From positions 62,001 through 126,000 of the forward strand of contig JAMFRP010000018.1 in assembly GCA_026224775.1 (NCBI GenBank): 64,000 nucleotides of DNA, given 5' to 3'. A program made the translations under genes and the position numbers. This stretch comes from Bacteroidota bacterium (GTDB lineage: Bacteria; Bacteroidota; Bacteroidia; Sphingobacteriales; Sphingobacteriaceae). Of this stretch, positions 35,683 through 45,079 are shown piece after piece (positions within the stretch are counted from its first letter, which is position 1; every line of letters starts with the position of its first letter). The notes under the pieces are model-generated. The model was not told the DNA's origin. It worked only from the letters and a program-made list of their open reading frames with translations, and searched no databases.

Positions 35683-36789
35683 TTAATGTATAACCCTAAA
35701 CACCCTACTCCACCTGATCTTGTTTAGAAAATTGGCGCCGCTATCCACACTCATCCAGGTAAAAACGGCTTTTCCTACAATATGATCTTCGGGTACAAAA
35801 CCCCAAAAGCGGGAATCTTCGGAGTTATGGCGGTTATCGCCCATCATCCAATAATAATTCATTTTAAAAGTATAGGTATCGGTTTTTTTGCCATTGATTA
35901 AAATATCGTTACCTAATACCAATAATTTATTGTTTTCATAAACCTGTATCGCCCTGCGGTAAATAGGCAGGTTTAGGCTATTAAGCTTTACCGTCCAGCC
36001 TATTTTGGGGATGATGATAGGCCCATAATTATCAACGTTCCAACGTAAACGGGGATCATGCGGAAATATATCCCGGTCATAAACACCATTAAGCTGGTTG
36101 TACTCCCGTACCGAAGTTATATGCGCTGTTCCTTTTAACTTGGCGGCAGCCTGTCGGGTCATCAACAACTCAAAATCGTGCGTGGTAAGTTGTTGTCTAA
36201 GTGTGATGTTTAACTGATTTATCAATTGCTCACTGATCCCGGTGCTATCGGTATGCACTAAAAATGATGGCTGGCTGTACTGCGGAATGGCCTCGGGTTT
36301 GCCGTTAATATAAACCTGTGCATCTCTGATAATTAGCGTATCTCCCGCAGTGGCCTGGCAGCGTTTAATATAATTCTCTTGTTTATCAATGGGCCGGTAA
36401 AATGGCGAATCAATATCCATCGGATAATTAAAAACCACTACATCGCCTTTTTTAACTTCGCTAAAGCCCGGTAAACGGAAGTATGGCAATTGTATACCAT
36501 CCCAATAAGACCTAGTGCCTAAAAGCGGCATTGTATGCTGCGAGAATGGAAAAGATATGGGTGTGATTGGCATGCGGGCACCATAATTCACCTTGCTTAC
36601 AAAAAGAAAATCACCAACCAAAAGCGTCCCTTCCATTGAGCCGCTGGGAATAACGAAGGCTTCAATAAAAAGGCCACGGATAATGATAGCCGCTATCACC
36701 GCGAAAAGGATAGCATTAGTCCATTCGTGCAGGGCGCTTTTCTTCTTTTTAAGTTTTGATCTTTTCTTTTTCCAGAATCTCCAGTTCAT
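35683..36789 (-). CDS. lepB: Signal peptidase I, second tandem copy
   Basis: Removes signal peptides from exported proteins at the periplasmic face. A 368-residue S26 peptidase: a membrane helix at residues 24-42, catalytic serine S51 in IPSGSMEGTLLVGDFLF, general-base lysine K142 in NYIKRCQATAGD, and box E text GDNRHNSEDSRFWGFVP near the C-terminus. A long insert between the lysine region and box E is normal for Bacteroidota enzymes. It lies 19 bases downstream of a paralogue with the same layout. Why two copies are kept is not evident. Confidence 0.93.
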   Translation of the reverse strand: MNWRFWKKKRSKLKKKKSALHEWTNAILFAVIAAIIIRGLFIEAFVIPSGSMEGTLLVGDFLFVSKVNYGARMPITPISFPFSQHTMPLLGTRSYWDGIQLPYFRLPGFSEVKKGDVVVFNYPMDIDSPFYRPIDKQENYIKRCQATAGDTLIIRDAQVYINGKPEAIPQYSQPSFLVHTDSTGISEQLINQLNITLRQQLTTHDFELLMTRQAAAKLKGTAHITSVREYNQLNGVYDRDIFPHDPRLRWNVDNYGPIIIPKIGWTVKLNSLNLPIYRRAIQVYENNKLLVLGNDILINGKKTDTYTFKMNYYWMMGDNRHNSEDSRFWGFVPEDHIVGKAVFTWMSVDSGANFLNKIRWSRVFRVIH

Positions 36790-36808
36790 GCAATACTGCA
36801 GGCAGGTA

Positions 36809-37951
36809 TTAGTGTATAATATTGAACAACCTGCTCCATCTTATTTTATGCAGGAAACTTGCGTTATCATCCCAGCTCATCCAAATAAATACGGCTTTGC
36901 CAACAATGTGGTCCTCCGGTACAAAACCCCAGTAGCGCGAATCTTCTGAATCATGACGGTTATCGCCCATCATCCAGTAATAATTCATTTTAAAGGTGTA
37001 GCTGTTAGTTTTTTGCCCGTTGATGTATATATCATCGCCTTTCACTTCAACTTTATTGTGCTCATAAACCCCGATACAACGCTCATATAATGGGAAATTC
37101 ATGCTATCCAACTTAACTGTCCATCCTTTTTTAGGAATGATGACAGGGCCAAAATTATCCACGTTCCAACCATATCTTGGCAACCTGTTATGCAGCTTAA
37201 CATCTATTGGATACTTTAATGGAAACACCGGGTTGTATATATCTGCATCATCCTTAGCGCTAATTACCGGCATCAGGTTTTTCACATTGGAGTAAGTACT
37301 TAATTCATGTGCAGATTCGACGGTCATAGTAGGCACAGTTGGCCTTCCCGGGTCATAATACGATATATGCAGTTCATCCATAATTTCAGGATTAACCTCT
37401 TCGCCTGTTGTAGTATAGCTGTATTCGGTTTGTTCGCCGGGTGGGTTTGCCGCTTTTTTACCATTAACAACAACCTGGCCATTAACAACACTTAGGGTAT
37501 CGCCTGCGACACCCTGGCATCGTTTTATATAATTTTCTTGTTTATCAACCGGTCTGTATAGTGGCGAATCGGCATCCATCGGGTAATTAAATACTACCAC
37601 ATCGCCTTTTTTAACCTCGCTAAAGCCAGGTAAGCGATGGTAATTCAATTCCCATCCATCCCAATAAGCTTTAGTGCCTAACAGCGGCATAGTATGCTGC
37701 GCGAACGGAAACGCTATTGGCGTCATCGGTGTGCGTGCACCGTAATTAAGTTTGCTTACGAATAAAAAATCGCCAACCAGTAACGACCGCTCCATTGACG
37801 GAGTGGGTATGGTATAGGCCTCGATAAAAAAGGAACGGATAAGTGTGGCTGCAATAACCGCGAATATGATGGCTTCGGTCCACTCACGTGTGCCGCTTTT
37901 TTTCTTCTTTCCGGGTGTTCTATTTCTCTTGCTCCAAAATTTCCAGTTCAT
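36809..37951 (-). CDS. lepB: Signal peptidase I, first tandem copy
   Basis: A 380-residue paralogue of the next gene, sharing the EWT.AI.FAVIAA helix, the catalytic serine in IPTPSMERSLLVGDFLF (S52) and the lysine in NYIKRCQGVAGD. It also has MNYYWMMGDNRHDSEDSRYW, identical in layout to the second copy. It differs in the active-site context (TPSM instead of SGSM) and in the inserted domain (residues 160-260), so the copies may favour different preproteins. It follows dapB by 37 bases on the minus strand in the group parA-parB-DUF5683-dapB-lepB-lepB. Confidence 0.94.
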   Translation of the reverse strand: MNWKFWSKRNRTPGKKKKSGTREWTEAIIFAVIAATLIRSFFIEAYTIPTPSMERSLLVGDFLFVSKLNYGARTPMTPIAFPFAQHTMPLLGTKAYWDGWELNYHRLPGFSEVKKGDVVVFNYPMDADSPLYRPVDKQENYIKRCQGVAGDTLSVVNGQVVVNGKKAANPPGEQTEYSYTTTGEEVNPEIMDELHISYYDPGRPTVPTMTVESAHELSTYSNVKNLMPVISAKDDADIYNPVFPLKYPIDVKLHNRLPRYGWNVDNFGPVIIPKKGWTVKLDSMNFPLYERCIGVYEHNKVEVKGDDIYINGQKTNSYTFKMNYYWMMGDNRHDSEDSRYWGFVPEDHIVGKAVFIWMSWDDNASFLHKIRWSRLFNIIH

Positions 37952-37988
37952 CTTTTCTTTATCAGTTATCGCGGCGACAAATTAATTA

Positions 37989-38738
37989 TTAAATACTAAA
38001 GTCAAACATGTCCTGTACCGAATGGAAGCCTTTTTTATCCTGCAACCATTCTGCGGCCAATACCGCGCCTAATGCAAAACCGTTACGGTTATGCGCGGTA
38101 TGTTTAAACTCTATTGAATCCACTTCCGAATCATAAATTACGGTATGGGTTCCCGGTACGCTATCAATACGTAACGATTCGATCAGTAATTCGTTTTGAT
38201 TAATATTGTCTTCGGTATTATTATCATCGGTAGTTAAAACATTTAACCAACTTTTTTTAGCATCAATATTTTCAATTATGCCTTCGGCGATAGTTATAGC
38301 AGTTCCGCTTGGCGAATCCAGCTTTTGGGTATGATGGATCTCTTCTACCTGTACATCATAATACGGATAGTTGTTCATCAATTTGGCCAGCATTTTGTTT
38401 ATTTTGAAAAAGATATTTACCCCTACGCTAAAGTTGGTGGCATATAACAGCGTATTGTTATTCTCTTCGCATTGCTGTTTTATATTTTCTAACTCATCAT
38501 ACCAACCTGTTGTACCCACAACCACGGGCGTACCTGCTTCAAAGCATTTAGCGATGTTACCTAATACAGAACCGGGCATGGTGAACTCAATAGCAACATC
38601 CGCCTTTTTTAAATTTTCGGCAGTTAGCTCATCCAGGTTATCATGATCAATTTTTAATACAATTTCGTGTTTACGGTCGGTAGCTATCTTTTCAATGATT
38701 TTACCCATTTTACCATAGCCTAACAATGCGATCTTCAT
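37989..38738 (-). CDS. dapB: 4-hydroxy-tetrahydrodipicolinate reductase
   Basis: Reduces the DapA product to tetrahydrodipicolinate with NAD(P)H on the way to diaminopimelate and lysine, thus feeding peptidoglycan synthesis. The Rossmann loop is GYGKMGK near residue 7, VVVGTTGW is the cofactor-ribose segment, and EIHHTQKLDSPSGTA contains the His-His, catalytic lysine and SGTA substrate loop. At 249 residues it is a normal length. It sits between the DUF5683 gene (200-base gap with a palindromic repeat) and the two lepB genes. Confidence 0.96.
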   Translation of the reverse strand: MKIALLGYGKMGKIIEKIATDRKHEIVLKIDHDNLDELTAENLKKADVAIEFTMPGSVLGNIAKCFEAGTPVVVGTTGWYDELENIKQQCEENNNTLLYATNFSVGVNIFFKINKMLAKLMNNYPYYDVQVEEIHHTQKLDSPSGTAITIAEGIIENIDAKKSWLNVLTTDDNNTEDNINQNELLIESLRIDSVPGTHTVIYDSEVDSIEFKHTAHNRNGFALGAVLAAEWLQDKKGFHSVQDMFDFSI

Positions 38739-38838
38739 CGGTATAATTGTTTTTGAGATTGATGAATTAATTTATTTGAGGATAAAGGTAAGTTTTATCC
38801 CGGGATAGCTAAGGAATATTTGAAGTGAAATTTCTTTT

Positions 38839-38905
38839 TGTCATTGCGGGGAACGAAGCAATCGCCCATAGAAAAGCAGTATTACAAAGTTTCCTCGCAA
38901 TGACA
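38839..38905. repeat. REP-like repeat, tgtcattgcgggga variant
   Basis: Left arm tgtcattgcggggaacgaag then caatcgc; right arm ttcctcgcaatgaca. The right arm lacks the gattgcttcg part that the complete copy at 62778-62860 has, so this copy has an internal deletion. It lies between DUF5683 and dapB. Confidence 0.75.
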
Positions 38906-38938
38906 TGATTAAAACAGCTCCTTAGCCGAATTTATTTA

Positions 38939-39619
38939 TCAGAAGGATAAAGTAAGTTTTAAACCCGGAATCATTTGGCTACCTAAACTTTGCGCAAACA
39001 TAGGCTGTTGGTTCATAATTGTGGGTTCAATTTTATAACTAAAATCAGTATCCATGGTATAGGAGTGCTGAAACTTAGCATCAATATAAGCATCAACCAT
39101 CTGGATGCCCCAAAAACCTATAAAACCCATTATGCTCAAATCCCGGTCTCTACGATAGGCATCATTGGCATCGTATATGGTTTGATCCTGCTGGCCCTGG
39201 TATAAAATATAGTCGTTGTAATATTTATCTCCTGGGTTGGGTGCCGTGCCATGTTCCCTATATTTAGATAGGGCTAAAAATTCCCGGTAATAGCCTTCAT
39301 TAAATACATAAGCATCGCCCAATAAACCTAATGCTGTATAAATTAAAGGCACTTTCCACCAACGGTGATTATAAACCTGTCCCCATCCCGGTAATATTAA
39401 GGAGCGTATTACCGCTTTTTGGGGGCTGTGCAAACTATCCGGATGATATTTTTTTTCATCGTGCTTTATTTTGGGCGCAAAAGGTTTAGACGTAATAGAG
39501 TCACGATGTAAATTAATACTATCCCTTTTGGTTTCTTTATTGCTTAAATTAGGGTTTTGTGCCCTGGCTGTTAAAGCAAAACCACCAACCAATAAAATTA
39601 CAAGCAGGAATTTATACAT
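38939..39619 (-). CDS. Exported DUF5683 protein
   Basis: A 226-residue protein with signal peptide (LLVILLVGGFALTARA then QNPN). The DUF5683 core is HSPQKAVIRSLILPGWGQVY then NHRWWKVPLIYTALGLLGDAY, two hydrophobic segments around a glycine-rich turn, followed by RDLSIMGFIGFWGIQMVDAY. The family often sits next to parB in Bacteroidota, as here (3-base gap), though its role is unknown. It may be an outer-membrane or envelope component. The C-terminal strand (GLKLTLSF) ends in phenylalanine, as beta-barrel proteins often do. Confidence 0.87.
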   Translation of the reverse strand: MYKFLLVILLVGGFALTARAQNPNLSNKETKRDSINLHRDSITSKPFAPKIKHDEKKYHPDSLHSPQKAVIRSLILPGWGQVYNHRWWKVPLIYTALGLLGDAYVFNEGYYREFLALSKYREHGTAPNPGDKYYNDYILYQGQQDQTIYDANDAYRRDRDLSIMGFIGFWGIQMVDAYIDAKFQHSYTMDTDFSYKIEPTIMNQQPMFAQSLGSQMIPGLKLTLSF

Positions 39620-39622
39620 TTT

Positions 39623-40534
39623 TTACCAATCCAACATTTCAAGGATACGGCCAAGGTCATCCTCTGATAAAAATGGTATTTCAATGCTACCATTTCCTTT
39701 GCCGTTAACTTTTAGTTTAACCCTTGTACTAAATTTCGAAGCCAGGTCATCCTCTATCTTTTGCATGTGATAAGGAATGGGCTCGGGCTGTTTGCCTTCT
39801 TTTTTTACAGGCACCCGTTGCATCTCGCGCACCAGCTCTTCAACCTTACGAACGGATAAACCTTCCTTTATAATATGCTGATGAATAAATAATTGTTTAG
39901 CAGGGTCATCAACGGTTATCAATGCGCGCGCATGGCCCATAGTTAATTGTCCATCACGAATAGACGCCTGTATAGTCGGAGGTAACTTAAGCAAGCGCAA
40001 ATAGTTGGTAACTGTTGAACGGTTTTTGCTTACACGGTCACCCAATTCCTCCTGTTTCAGGCTGCATTCGTCAATCATTCGCTGAAAGCTGAGGGCAACT
40101 TCAATAGCATTAAGGTTTTCGCGCTGTATGTTTTCTATAAGCGCCATTTCCAGCATTTGCTGGTCGTTAGCGGTACGCACATAAGCCGGTATTTGTGTTA
40201 AGCCCGCCAGTTTTGAGGCACGCAAACGGCGTTCGCCTGATATAAGCTGGTAGCTATGCGCATTAACACGCCTTACGGTAATGGGCTGTATAAGCCCTTG
40301 TAGTTTTATGGAGTCGGATAGTTCCTGTAATGCCTGTTCATCAAAATCAGTACGTGGCTGAAAAGGATTGACCTCAATTTCGGCTATCTTAATTTCGTTA
40401 ACAGAACCCATGCTGTTAACCTCGGGTGACAAAGCAACCCCGGATGAACTGTTTTTATCAGGATTTACACTTGCAGAATCATTAAGCAACGCGCTTAACC
40501 CTTTACCAAGGGCATTTCTTTTTTCTGTGCTCAT
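39623..40534 (-). CDS. parB: Chromosome partitioning protein ParB
   Basis: CTPase that loads at parS sites and organises the origin region for segregation with ParA. The 303-residue protein has the N-terminal ParB/Srx domain with NPFQPRTDFDEQALQELSDS, GLIQPITVRR and the CTP-binding GERRLRASKLAG. The helix-turn-helix follows in LKQEELGDRVSKNRSTVTNY and LTMGHARALI. A C-terminal dimerisation segment closes the protein (GRILEMLDW). It lies 3 bases after parA. I saw no canonical parS (tgttnCACGTGnaaca) in this window. Confidence 0.96.
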   Translation of the reverse strand: MSTEKRNALGKGLSALLNDSASVNPDKNSSSGVALSPEVNSMGSVNEIKIAEIEVNPFQPRTDFDEQALQELSDSIKLQGLIQPITVRRVNAHSYQLISGERRLRASKLAGLTQIPAYVRTANDQQMLEMALIENIQRENLNAIEVALSFQRMIDECSLKQEELGDRVSKNRSTVTNYLRLLKLPPTIQASIRDGQLTMGHARALITVDDPAKQLFIHQHIIKEGLSVRKVEELVREMQRVPVKKEGKQPEPIPYHMQKIEDDLASKFSTRVKLKVNGKGNGSIEIPFLSEDDLGRILEMLDW

Positions 40535-40537
40535 TTA

Positions 40538-41341
40538 TTAAGCTGTTACTGTGGTTTCCGCGGCCTGGTTTGGAATTAAACCATTCTTCTGTACAATTTC
40601 GCGGGCCAAATTCAAATAATTTATAGCGCCCTTACAGGTAGCATCGTGCATAATTACCGATACACCAAAACTTGGCGCCTCACTTAAACGTGTATTACGT
40701 TGTATAATAGTATCAAACACCATATCCTCAAAATGATTACGTACCTCTTCAACCACCTGGTTACTTAGGCGAAGGCGCACATCATACATGGTTAGTAAAA
40801 TACCTTCAATCTTAAGCTCAGTATTTAAACGGGTTTGAACAATTTTTATAGTGTTTAATAATTTACCCAAACCTTCCAACGCGAAGTATTCGCACTGTAC
40901 CGGTATAATTACCGAATCGGCAGCACTTAACGCGTTTATGGTGATTAAACCTAATGATGGCGAGCAATCAATAATAATAAAATCATACTCATCGCGCAGG
41001 CTGTTAAGCACATGCTTCATTTTAAACTCGCGGTTCTCCAGGTTTATCATCTCTATCTCGGCACCTACCAGGTCAATATGAGCAGGTAGCAAGTCAAGAT
41101 TTGGGGTATCTGTTTTTTGGATAGCATCATGCGGGTTAATATCATTAATGATACACTCGTAAATGCTGTTTTTTATATTGCGCGGATCAAAGCCAATACC
41201 GGATGTGGAGTTGGCTTGCGGATCAGCATCAACAAGTAATGTTCTGTATTCTAATACGGCTAAACTTGCGGCCAGGTTTATGGATGATGTAGTTTTTCCT
41301 ACGCCGCCCTTTTGGTTGGCTAAAGCAATAATTTTACACAT
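40538..41341 (-). CDS. parA: Chromosome partitioning ATPase ParA (Soj)
   Basis: A deviant-Walker ATPase that drives ParB-parS complexes apart. The 267-residue protein starts CKIIALANQKGGVGKTTSSI, the ParA Walker A with the signature lysine, followed by LLVDADPQANSTSGIG and DFIIIDCSPSLGLITINAL (Walker B). VQCEYFALEGL and IIQRNTRLSEAPSFG complete the family motifs. No N-terminal HTH, so it is of the chromosomal Soj type. First gene of the minus-strand group running to lepB; the 229-base upstream gap holds a possible minus-strand -7 box (TAACTTTG, complement of 41431-41438). Confidence 0.97.
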   Translation of the reverse strand: MCKIIALANQKGGVGKTTSSINLAASLAVLEYRTLLVDADPQANSTSGIGFDPRNIKNSIYECIINDINPHDAIQKTDTPNLDLLPAHIDLVGAEIEMINLENREFKMKHVLNSLRDEYDFIIIDCSPSLGLITINALSAADSVIIPVQCEYFALEGLGKLLNTIKIVQTRLNTELKIEGILLTMYDVRLRLSNQVVEEVRNHFEDMVFDTIIQRNTRLSEAPSFGVSVIMHDATCKGAINYLNLAREIVQKNGLIPNQAAETTVTA

Positions 41342-41570
41342 TGTATATTAAAATTTATTTTGGGGTCTATTCATAACGAAAAACAGAAACTTAAATTTCT
41401 ACCTTCGTGAAGTTAAACGGTGCTAATATACAAAGTTAATAATTGCCTGCATTTGTATGATGCTGGTTAAAGCGTTTAAGCTATAATTTTACTCACATTT
41501 TTGGCCCACTTACACACAATTTCAAGTATAAAAAGTTTAAAACCCGCTTAATAGCATCGCAAATAAAAAG

Positions 41571-42092
41571 ATGATCACCATAATTTCATCAACCAACAGG
41601 CCTGGTAGCAACACCTTTAAAGTAGCTAAGTATTACCAGCAAATATTGCTGCAAAAAGGCCAGGAGGCTAATATATTATCGTTAACCGAATTACCGGACA
41701 CATTTATAGCCACCGATTTGTACGGAAAAAGAAGTAAAGCCTTTAAATTGATACTAGATGCGATCAATCCGTCGGATAAATTCCTGTTTGTTATCCCTGA
41801 ATATAATGGCAGCTATCCGGGTGTATTGAAAGTGTTTGTTGATGCCTGCGATTTCCCTGAAACCTTCTATGAGAAAAAGGCAGCTCTGGTTGGTATCTCA
41901 TCAGGCAAATACGGCAACATACGAGGTGTTGACCACTTTACAGGCGTTTGCCACTATTTTAGCCTGCATGTATTGCCGCTGAAACTTCATATAGCCAATA
42001 TAAAAACAGAATTTGATGAAAACGACAACCTGTTTAAAGAGGACACTGTTAAATTTGTAAACGAGCAGCTTGATAAGCTTATAGCCTTTTAA
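41571..42092 (+). CDS. NADPH-dependent FMN reductase-family flavoprotein
   Basis: A 173-residue flavodoxin-fold protein. The FMN phosphate loop is SSTNRPGSNTFKVA near residue 7, and FVIPEYNGSYPGVLKVFVDA near residue 75 is the family hallmark that packs on the isoalloxazine ring. Related proteins reduce FMN, azo dyes, quinones or chromate. It is divergent from parA and its stop directly abuts the stop of the convergent VIT1-like gene, with no intergenic base. Physiological substrate unknown. Confidence 0.9.
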   Translation: MITIISSTNRPGSNTFKVAKYYQQILLQKGQEANILSLTELPDTFIATDLYGKRSKAFKLILDAINPSDKFLFVIPEYNGSYPGVLKVFVDACDFPETFYEKKAALVGISSGKYGNIRGVDHFTGVCHYFSLHVLPLKLHIANIKTEFDENDNLFKEDTVKFVNEQLDKLIAF

Positions 42093-42785
42093 TCAAAACC
42101 CGCCATTAATTAATTTAGCCATAATAAATGCCGCTGCTGCTGCAAGCGCGCCAATAAACAACACTTTTACAGCACCGCTAAAAGCAGGCTGCCCTGTAAC
42201 TTTACTTTTAAAATATCCAAAAATAAACAGGCATATCATCGTTACCCCGCATGAGTAGTACAGGGCCATTTGCGAACTCGGGGTAAAAAAATAGGGCGAA
42301 AGCGGAATAATACCCCCAACAACATAGGATGCGCCAATTGTTATCGCGCTTTGCGTAGCGCGGTTGGCGAGCGGCTCTTCAAGGCCTAATTCGTAGCGCA
42401 TCATAAAATCAACCCACTTGTGTTTGTCTTTTGCCATTTCATCAGCTACTTGCTGTTGCAGGGCAACCGATAACCCGAAATCAGCAAAAACTTCCATCAC
42501 TTCCCTTTTTTCTTCCTCGGGCACACGCTCAACCTCATCATATTCGCGTTTTAATTCAGCCGCATAGTGGTCGGCTTCGGTACGGCCTGCCAAAAAACCG
42601 CCAAGCCCCATCGCGATTGAACCGGCAACAATTTCAGCTATACCTGCTGTTACTACAATGTGCGACGAATTTACCGCGCCGCTTAAACCTGCGGCCAGGG
42701 CGAATGGCACAGTTAACCCGTCAGACATGCCGATAACAATATCGCGAATAGTATCGGAGCTTTTTAAATGATGTTCATGATGCAT
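42093..42785 (-). CDS. VIT1/CCC1-family transporter
   Basis: A 230-residue inner-membrane protein of the VIT1/CCC1 family, which exports or sequesters Fe2+ and Mn2+. DIVIGMSDGLTVPFALAAGL opens the first helix, and EIVAGSIAMGLGGFLAGRTE follows. A cytoplasmic, glutamate-rich segment (ELKREYDEVERVPEEEKREV) corresponds to the metal-binding domain of plant VIT1, and three more helices complete it. I start at ATG 42785 (MHHEHHLK, a histidine-rich N-terminus); the frame also opens at TTG 42803. Confidence 0.9.
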   Translation of the reverse strand: MHHEHHLKSSDTIRDIVIGMSDGLTVPFALAAGLSGAVNSSHIVVTAGIAEIVAGSIAMGLGGFLAGRTEADHYAAELKREYDEVERVPEEEKREVMEVFADFGLSVALQQQVADEMAKDKHKWVDFMMRYELGLEEPLANRATQSAITIGASYVVGGIIPLSPYFFTPSSQMALYYSCGVTMICLFIFGYFKSKVTGQPAFSGAVKVLFIGALAAAAAFIMAKLINGGF

Positions 42786-42870
42786 CTTTAAAATTAGTTC
42801 CAATTAACGGATCATATCATATTTATATGCAGTTTATTATTAGTCTGAATTAATTGGTTTTATATAATCG

Positions 42871-44859
42871 CTACCTTACAACCAGCACCCAGCCGGATAT
42901 TTTAGGTGTATTATTTTTCAGATCCAACACGTAGTAGTATGTACCAACTGGTACCGGCTGGCCATTATACTTTCCATCCCATGGGTTGGCATAGCCAACG
43001 CTGCGAAATACTTGCTGGCCATATCTGTCAAATACCAGCATCAGGCTTTCCGGATAGGTGATCAGCGCGTCAATGTCCCAATAGTCATTCCGCCCATCGC
43101 CATTAGGCGAAAATGTATTGGGAATGGTAATCTTTTTATAAACTCTAACAAAAACATTACTACTGTCTATGCCGCAGCTAGTTGTTGAGGTAACATGTAG
43201 TGTGTAGGTTATATCATTTACCGGACTAGCAAAAGGATTGAGCACATTTGGATCACTTAACCCGGTGGTTGGTGTCCAGTAAAACAAATTGCCATATTTT
43301 TCACTCGCGATGAGCTTTACCGTTTGGCCTTCAAAAATAACCTTGTTGGTGCCCGCATTGGCAATTGCTTTTTTTAATGTATTAACCATTACTGTTTTGG
43401 TGGCAAAGCAACCGCTGGCATTACTTACTTTAACTGTATAGATTGTAGTATCTGTAGGAAAAGCGAGCGGGTTCGATATAGTTGAATCGGACAATGTTTT
43501 CCCCGGCGACCATAAATAAAACGCGCCGCCCGATGCGGTTAGTCTGGTGCTATCACCGGTACAAATGGTGGTCGCGCCTGCTGCTGTTGCTACAGGTACA
43601 GGGTTAACTGCAATTTGTGTTGATGCGGTTGAAGAACAATCATATTGATTATAGGCAATCACGGTATATTGCCCGGCGTCAGCCGCGCTTATACCGTTTA
43701 TAATTACGGGGTTATTAGTAGTAGCAGGTAAATTTGGCCCCGACCATTGGTAGCTTGATCCGCCGGTAGCATTAAGCGTTACAGTATCGCCTACACATTG
43801 CTGCATAACCGGCTGCACACCCTTTATTATCGGGTTTGGTGATACATTAATTATTAATGGCTGTGAATACACCCGGCAGCTTGCTAACGTACTGCTGCCA
43901 TTAGTCACACCCAGGCGGTATTGGTAAGTGCCCGGTATCGCATTTACAAACTGAACATTCAGCGTATTGCTTGTTTGCCCGGCAGTATCAGTCCACCCTC
44001 CATTGGTATGGTAAGACTGCCATTGGTACGAGGGTGCTGTATTACTACTATTATCAACCTGGGCCTGAAGCGTATAATTGGCGCTTTGCCCCTGGCATAG
44101 TGATTGTGCCGGCGATCCCATAGTTGATCCAAAACCCGCTTCAATAACCGGCCCGCACGCCCTAAAGGTAATATCATCCAAAATAAGGTCGTTACCATTA
44201 CCACCAGGTGCATTATTAGTCATTTTAACAACTACCGATGTTGTGTTATTGGGCGTGGTAAAAAACAGGCTTCTTTGTACCCACGTAGGATCTGTTGTTG
44301 GGGGAATAGTTCCGCTTGAATCTATAGCCAATACTTGTCCATCAGTTGTTTCAACAGAAAACGTAATATTAGGTTCGCTAACACCAAATCCACTAGCTTG
44401 CAGTGTTATCAGATTTAATATATAGGCCGAGAACTGATAGGTAGTACCGGGACAAAGAGTTGGCGCACTTTCAGTAAAAAACACATTGGGGGTAACCGAT
44501 GCGTTGACGATCATCATATATCCATTAGGATTACCGGTATGATCTGACGTTACGTTATGCCACGAATCCGCGTGGCAATTGCCACTACCCGTTAAGCTAT
44601 TGGCAATAGTATATTGACCATCATCGGGGCAATTGCTGCTGGTATATGTTAAATTGGTAATCCCTGCCGCAAGTGGGGGACCAGGGTTTGACCCTGAACC
44701 AAAATTCTGATTGATTACCGGGTCGCCCAAACTACCACTACATGTAGCTTGCGACCCTGTTTGTGTTTGAGCATTACACGTTAGGGATACTGTTATAATT
44801 ATGGGTAAAATGAAAATAAAAACAGCTATTCTAATCAAAGCTTTATTGGGGTTAAACAA
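42871..44859 (-). CDS. Secreted T9SS type B cargo protein with Ig-like/PKD-type repeats
   Basis: A secreted surface protein of about 660 residues. A hydrophobic signal segment (IRIAVFIFILPIIITVSL then TCNAQ) precedes a domain of about 200 residues beginning GSLGDPVINQNFGSGSNPGP, a jelly-roll-like carbohydrate-binding type (NGYMMIVNAS...LCPGTTYQFSAYI). Three or four Ig/PKD-like repeats follow, with CxG(D/Q)S.xL and (S/A)YxWSP patterns. The end is the gliding motility-associated C-terminal domain (NTFSPNGDGRNDYWDI...DRYGQQVFR). The frame extends to ATG 44964, which lies in a repeat; I place the start at TTG 44859, just before the signal segment, with moderate confidence. Confidence 0.82.
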   Translation of the reverse strand: MFNPNKALIRIAVFIFILPIIITVSLTCNAQTQTGSQATCSGSLGDPVINQNFGSGSNPGPPLAAGITNLTYTSSNCPDDGQYTIANSLTGSGNCHADSWHNVTSDHTGNPNGYMMIVNASVTPNVFFTESAPTLCPGTTYQFSAYILNLITLQASGFGVSEPNITFSVETTDGQVLAIDSSGTIPPTTDPTWVQRSLFFTTPNNTTSVVVKMTNNAPGGNGNDLILDDITFRACGPVIEAGFGSTMGSPAQSLCQGQSANYTLQAQVDNSSNTAPSYQWQSYHTNGGWTDTAGQTSNTLNVQFVNAIPGTYQYRLGVTNGSSTLASCRVYSQPLIINVSPNPIIKGVQPVMQQCVGDTVTLNATGGSSYQWSGPNLPATTNNPVIINGISAADAGQYTVIAYNQYDCSSTASTQIAVNPVPVATAAGATTICTGDSTRLTASGGAFYLWSPGKTLSDSTISNPLAFPTDTTIYTVKVSNASGCFATKTVMVNTLKKAIANAGTNKVIFEGQTVKLIASEKYGNLFYWTPTTGLSDPNVLNPFASPVNDITYTLHVTSTTSCGIDSSNVFVRVYKKITIPNTFSPNGDGRNDYWDIDALITYPESLMLVFDRYGQQVFRSVGYANPWDGKYNGQPVPVGTYYYVLDLKNNTPKISGWVLVVR

Positions 44860-44958
44860 TTGGCTTTCAAAAGTAAAATTTTTAACGGATGCCGCGCATA
44901 TTAAGTTGATAATAACGTGTTTATTACATTTGGTGCAAAATACATAACCCATTATCCT

Positions 44959-45031
44959 TGTCATCCTGAGGAACGAAGGATTTGTACGATTAATGTGTCG
45001 CTGGAAAGATTCTTCGTTCCGCAGAATGACA
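44959..45031. repeat. Palindromic repeat, tgtcatcctgaggaacgaag family
   Basis: Left arm tgtcatcctgaggaacgaag then gatt; right arm attcttcgttccgcagaatg then aca. A 73-base element between the divergent T9SS cargo gene and TonB receptor. Its presence explains the spurious N-terminal extension of the cargo frame. Confidence 0.8.
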
Positions 45032-45079
45032 GGATTTCTACAAAAACAAATCGTAATTTTATAGCATCAATATCCGCCT

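Noticed and set aside
38739..41570. parS or oriC near parAB
   Set aside because: No canonical parS palindrome (CACGTG core with TGTT/AACA flanks) and no DnaA-box cluster seen.
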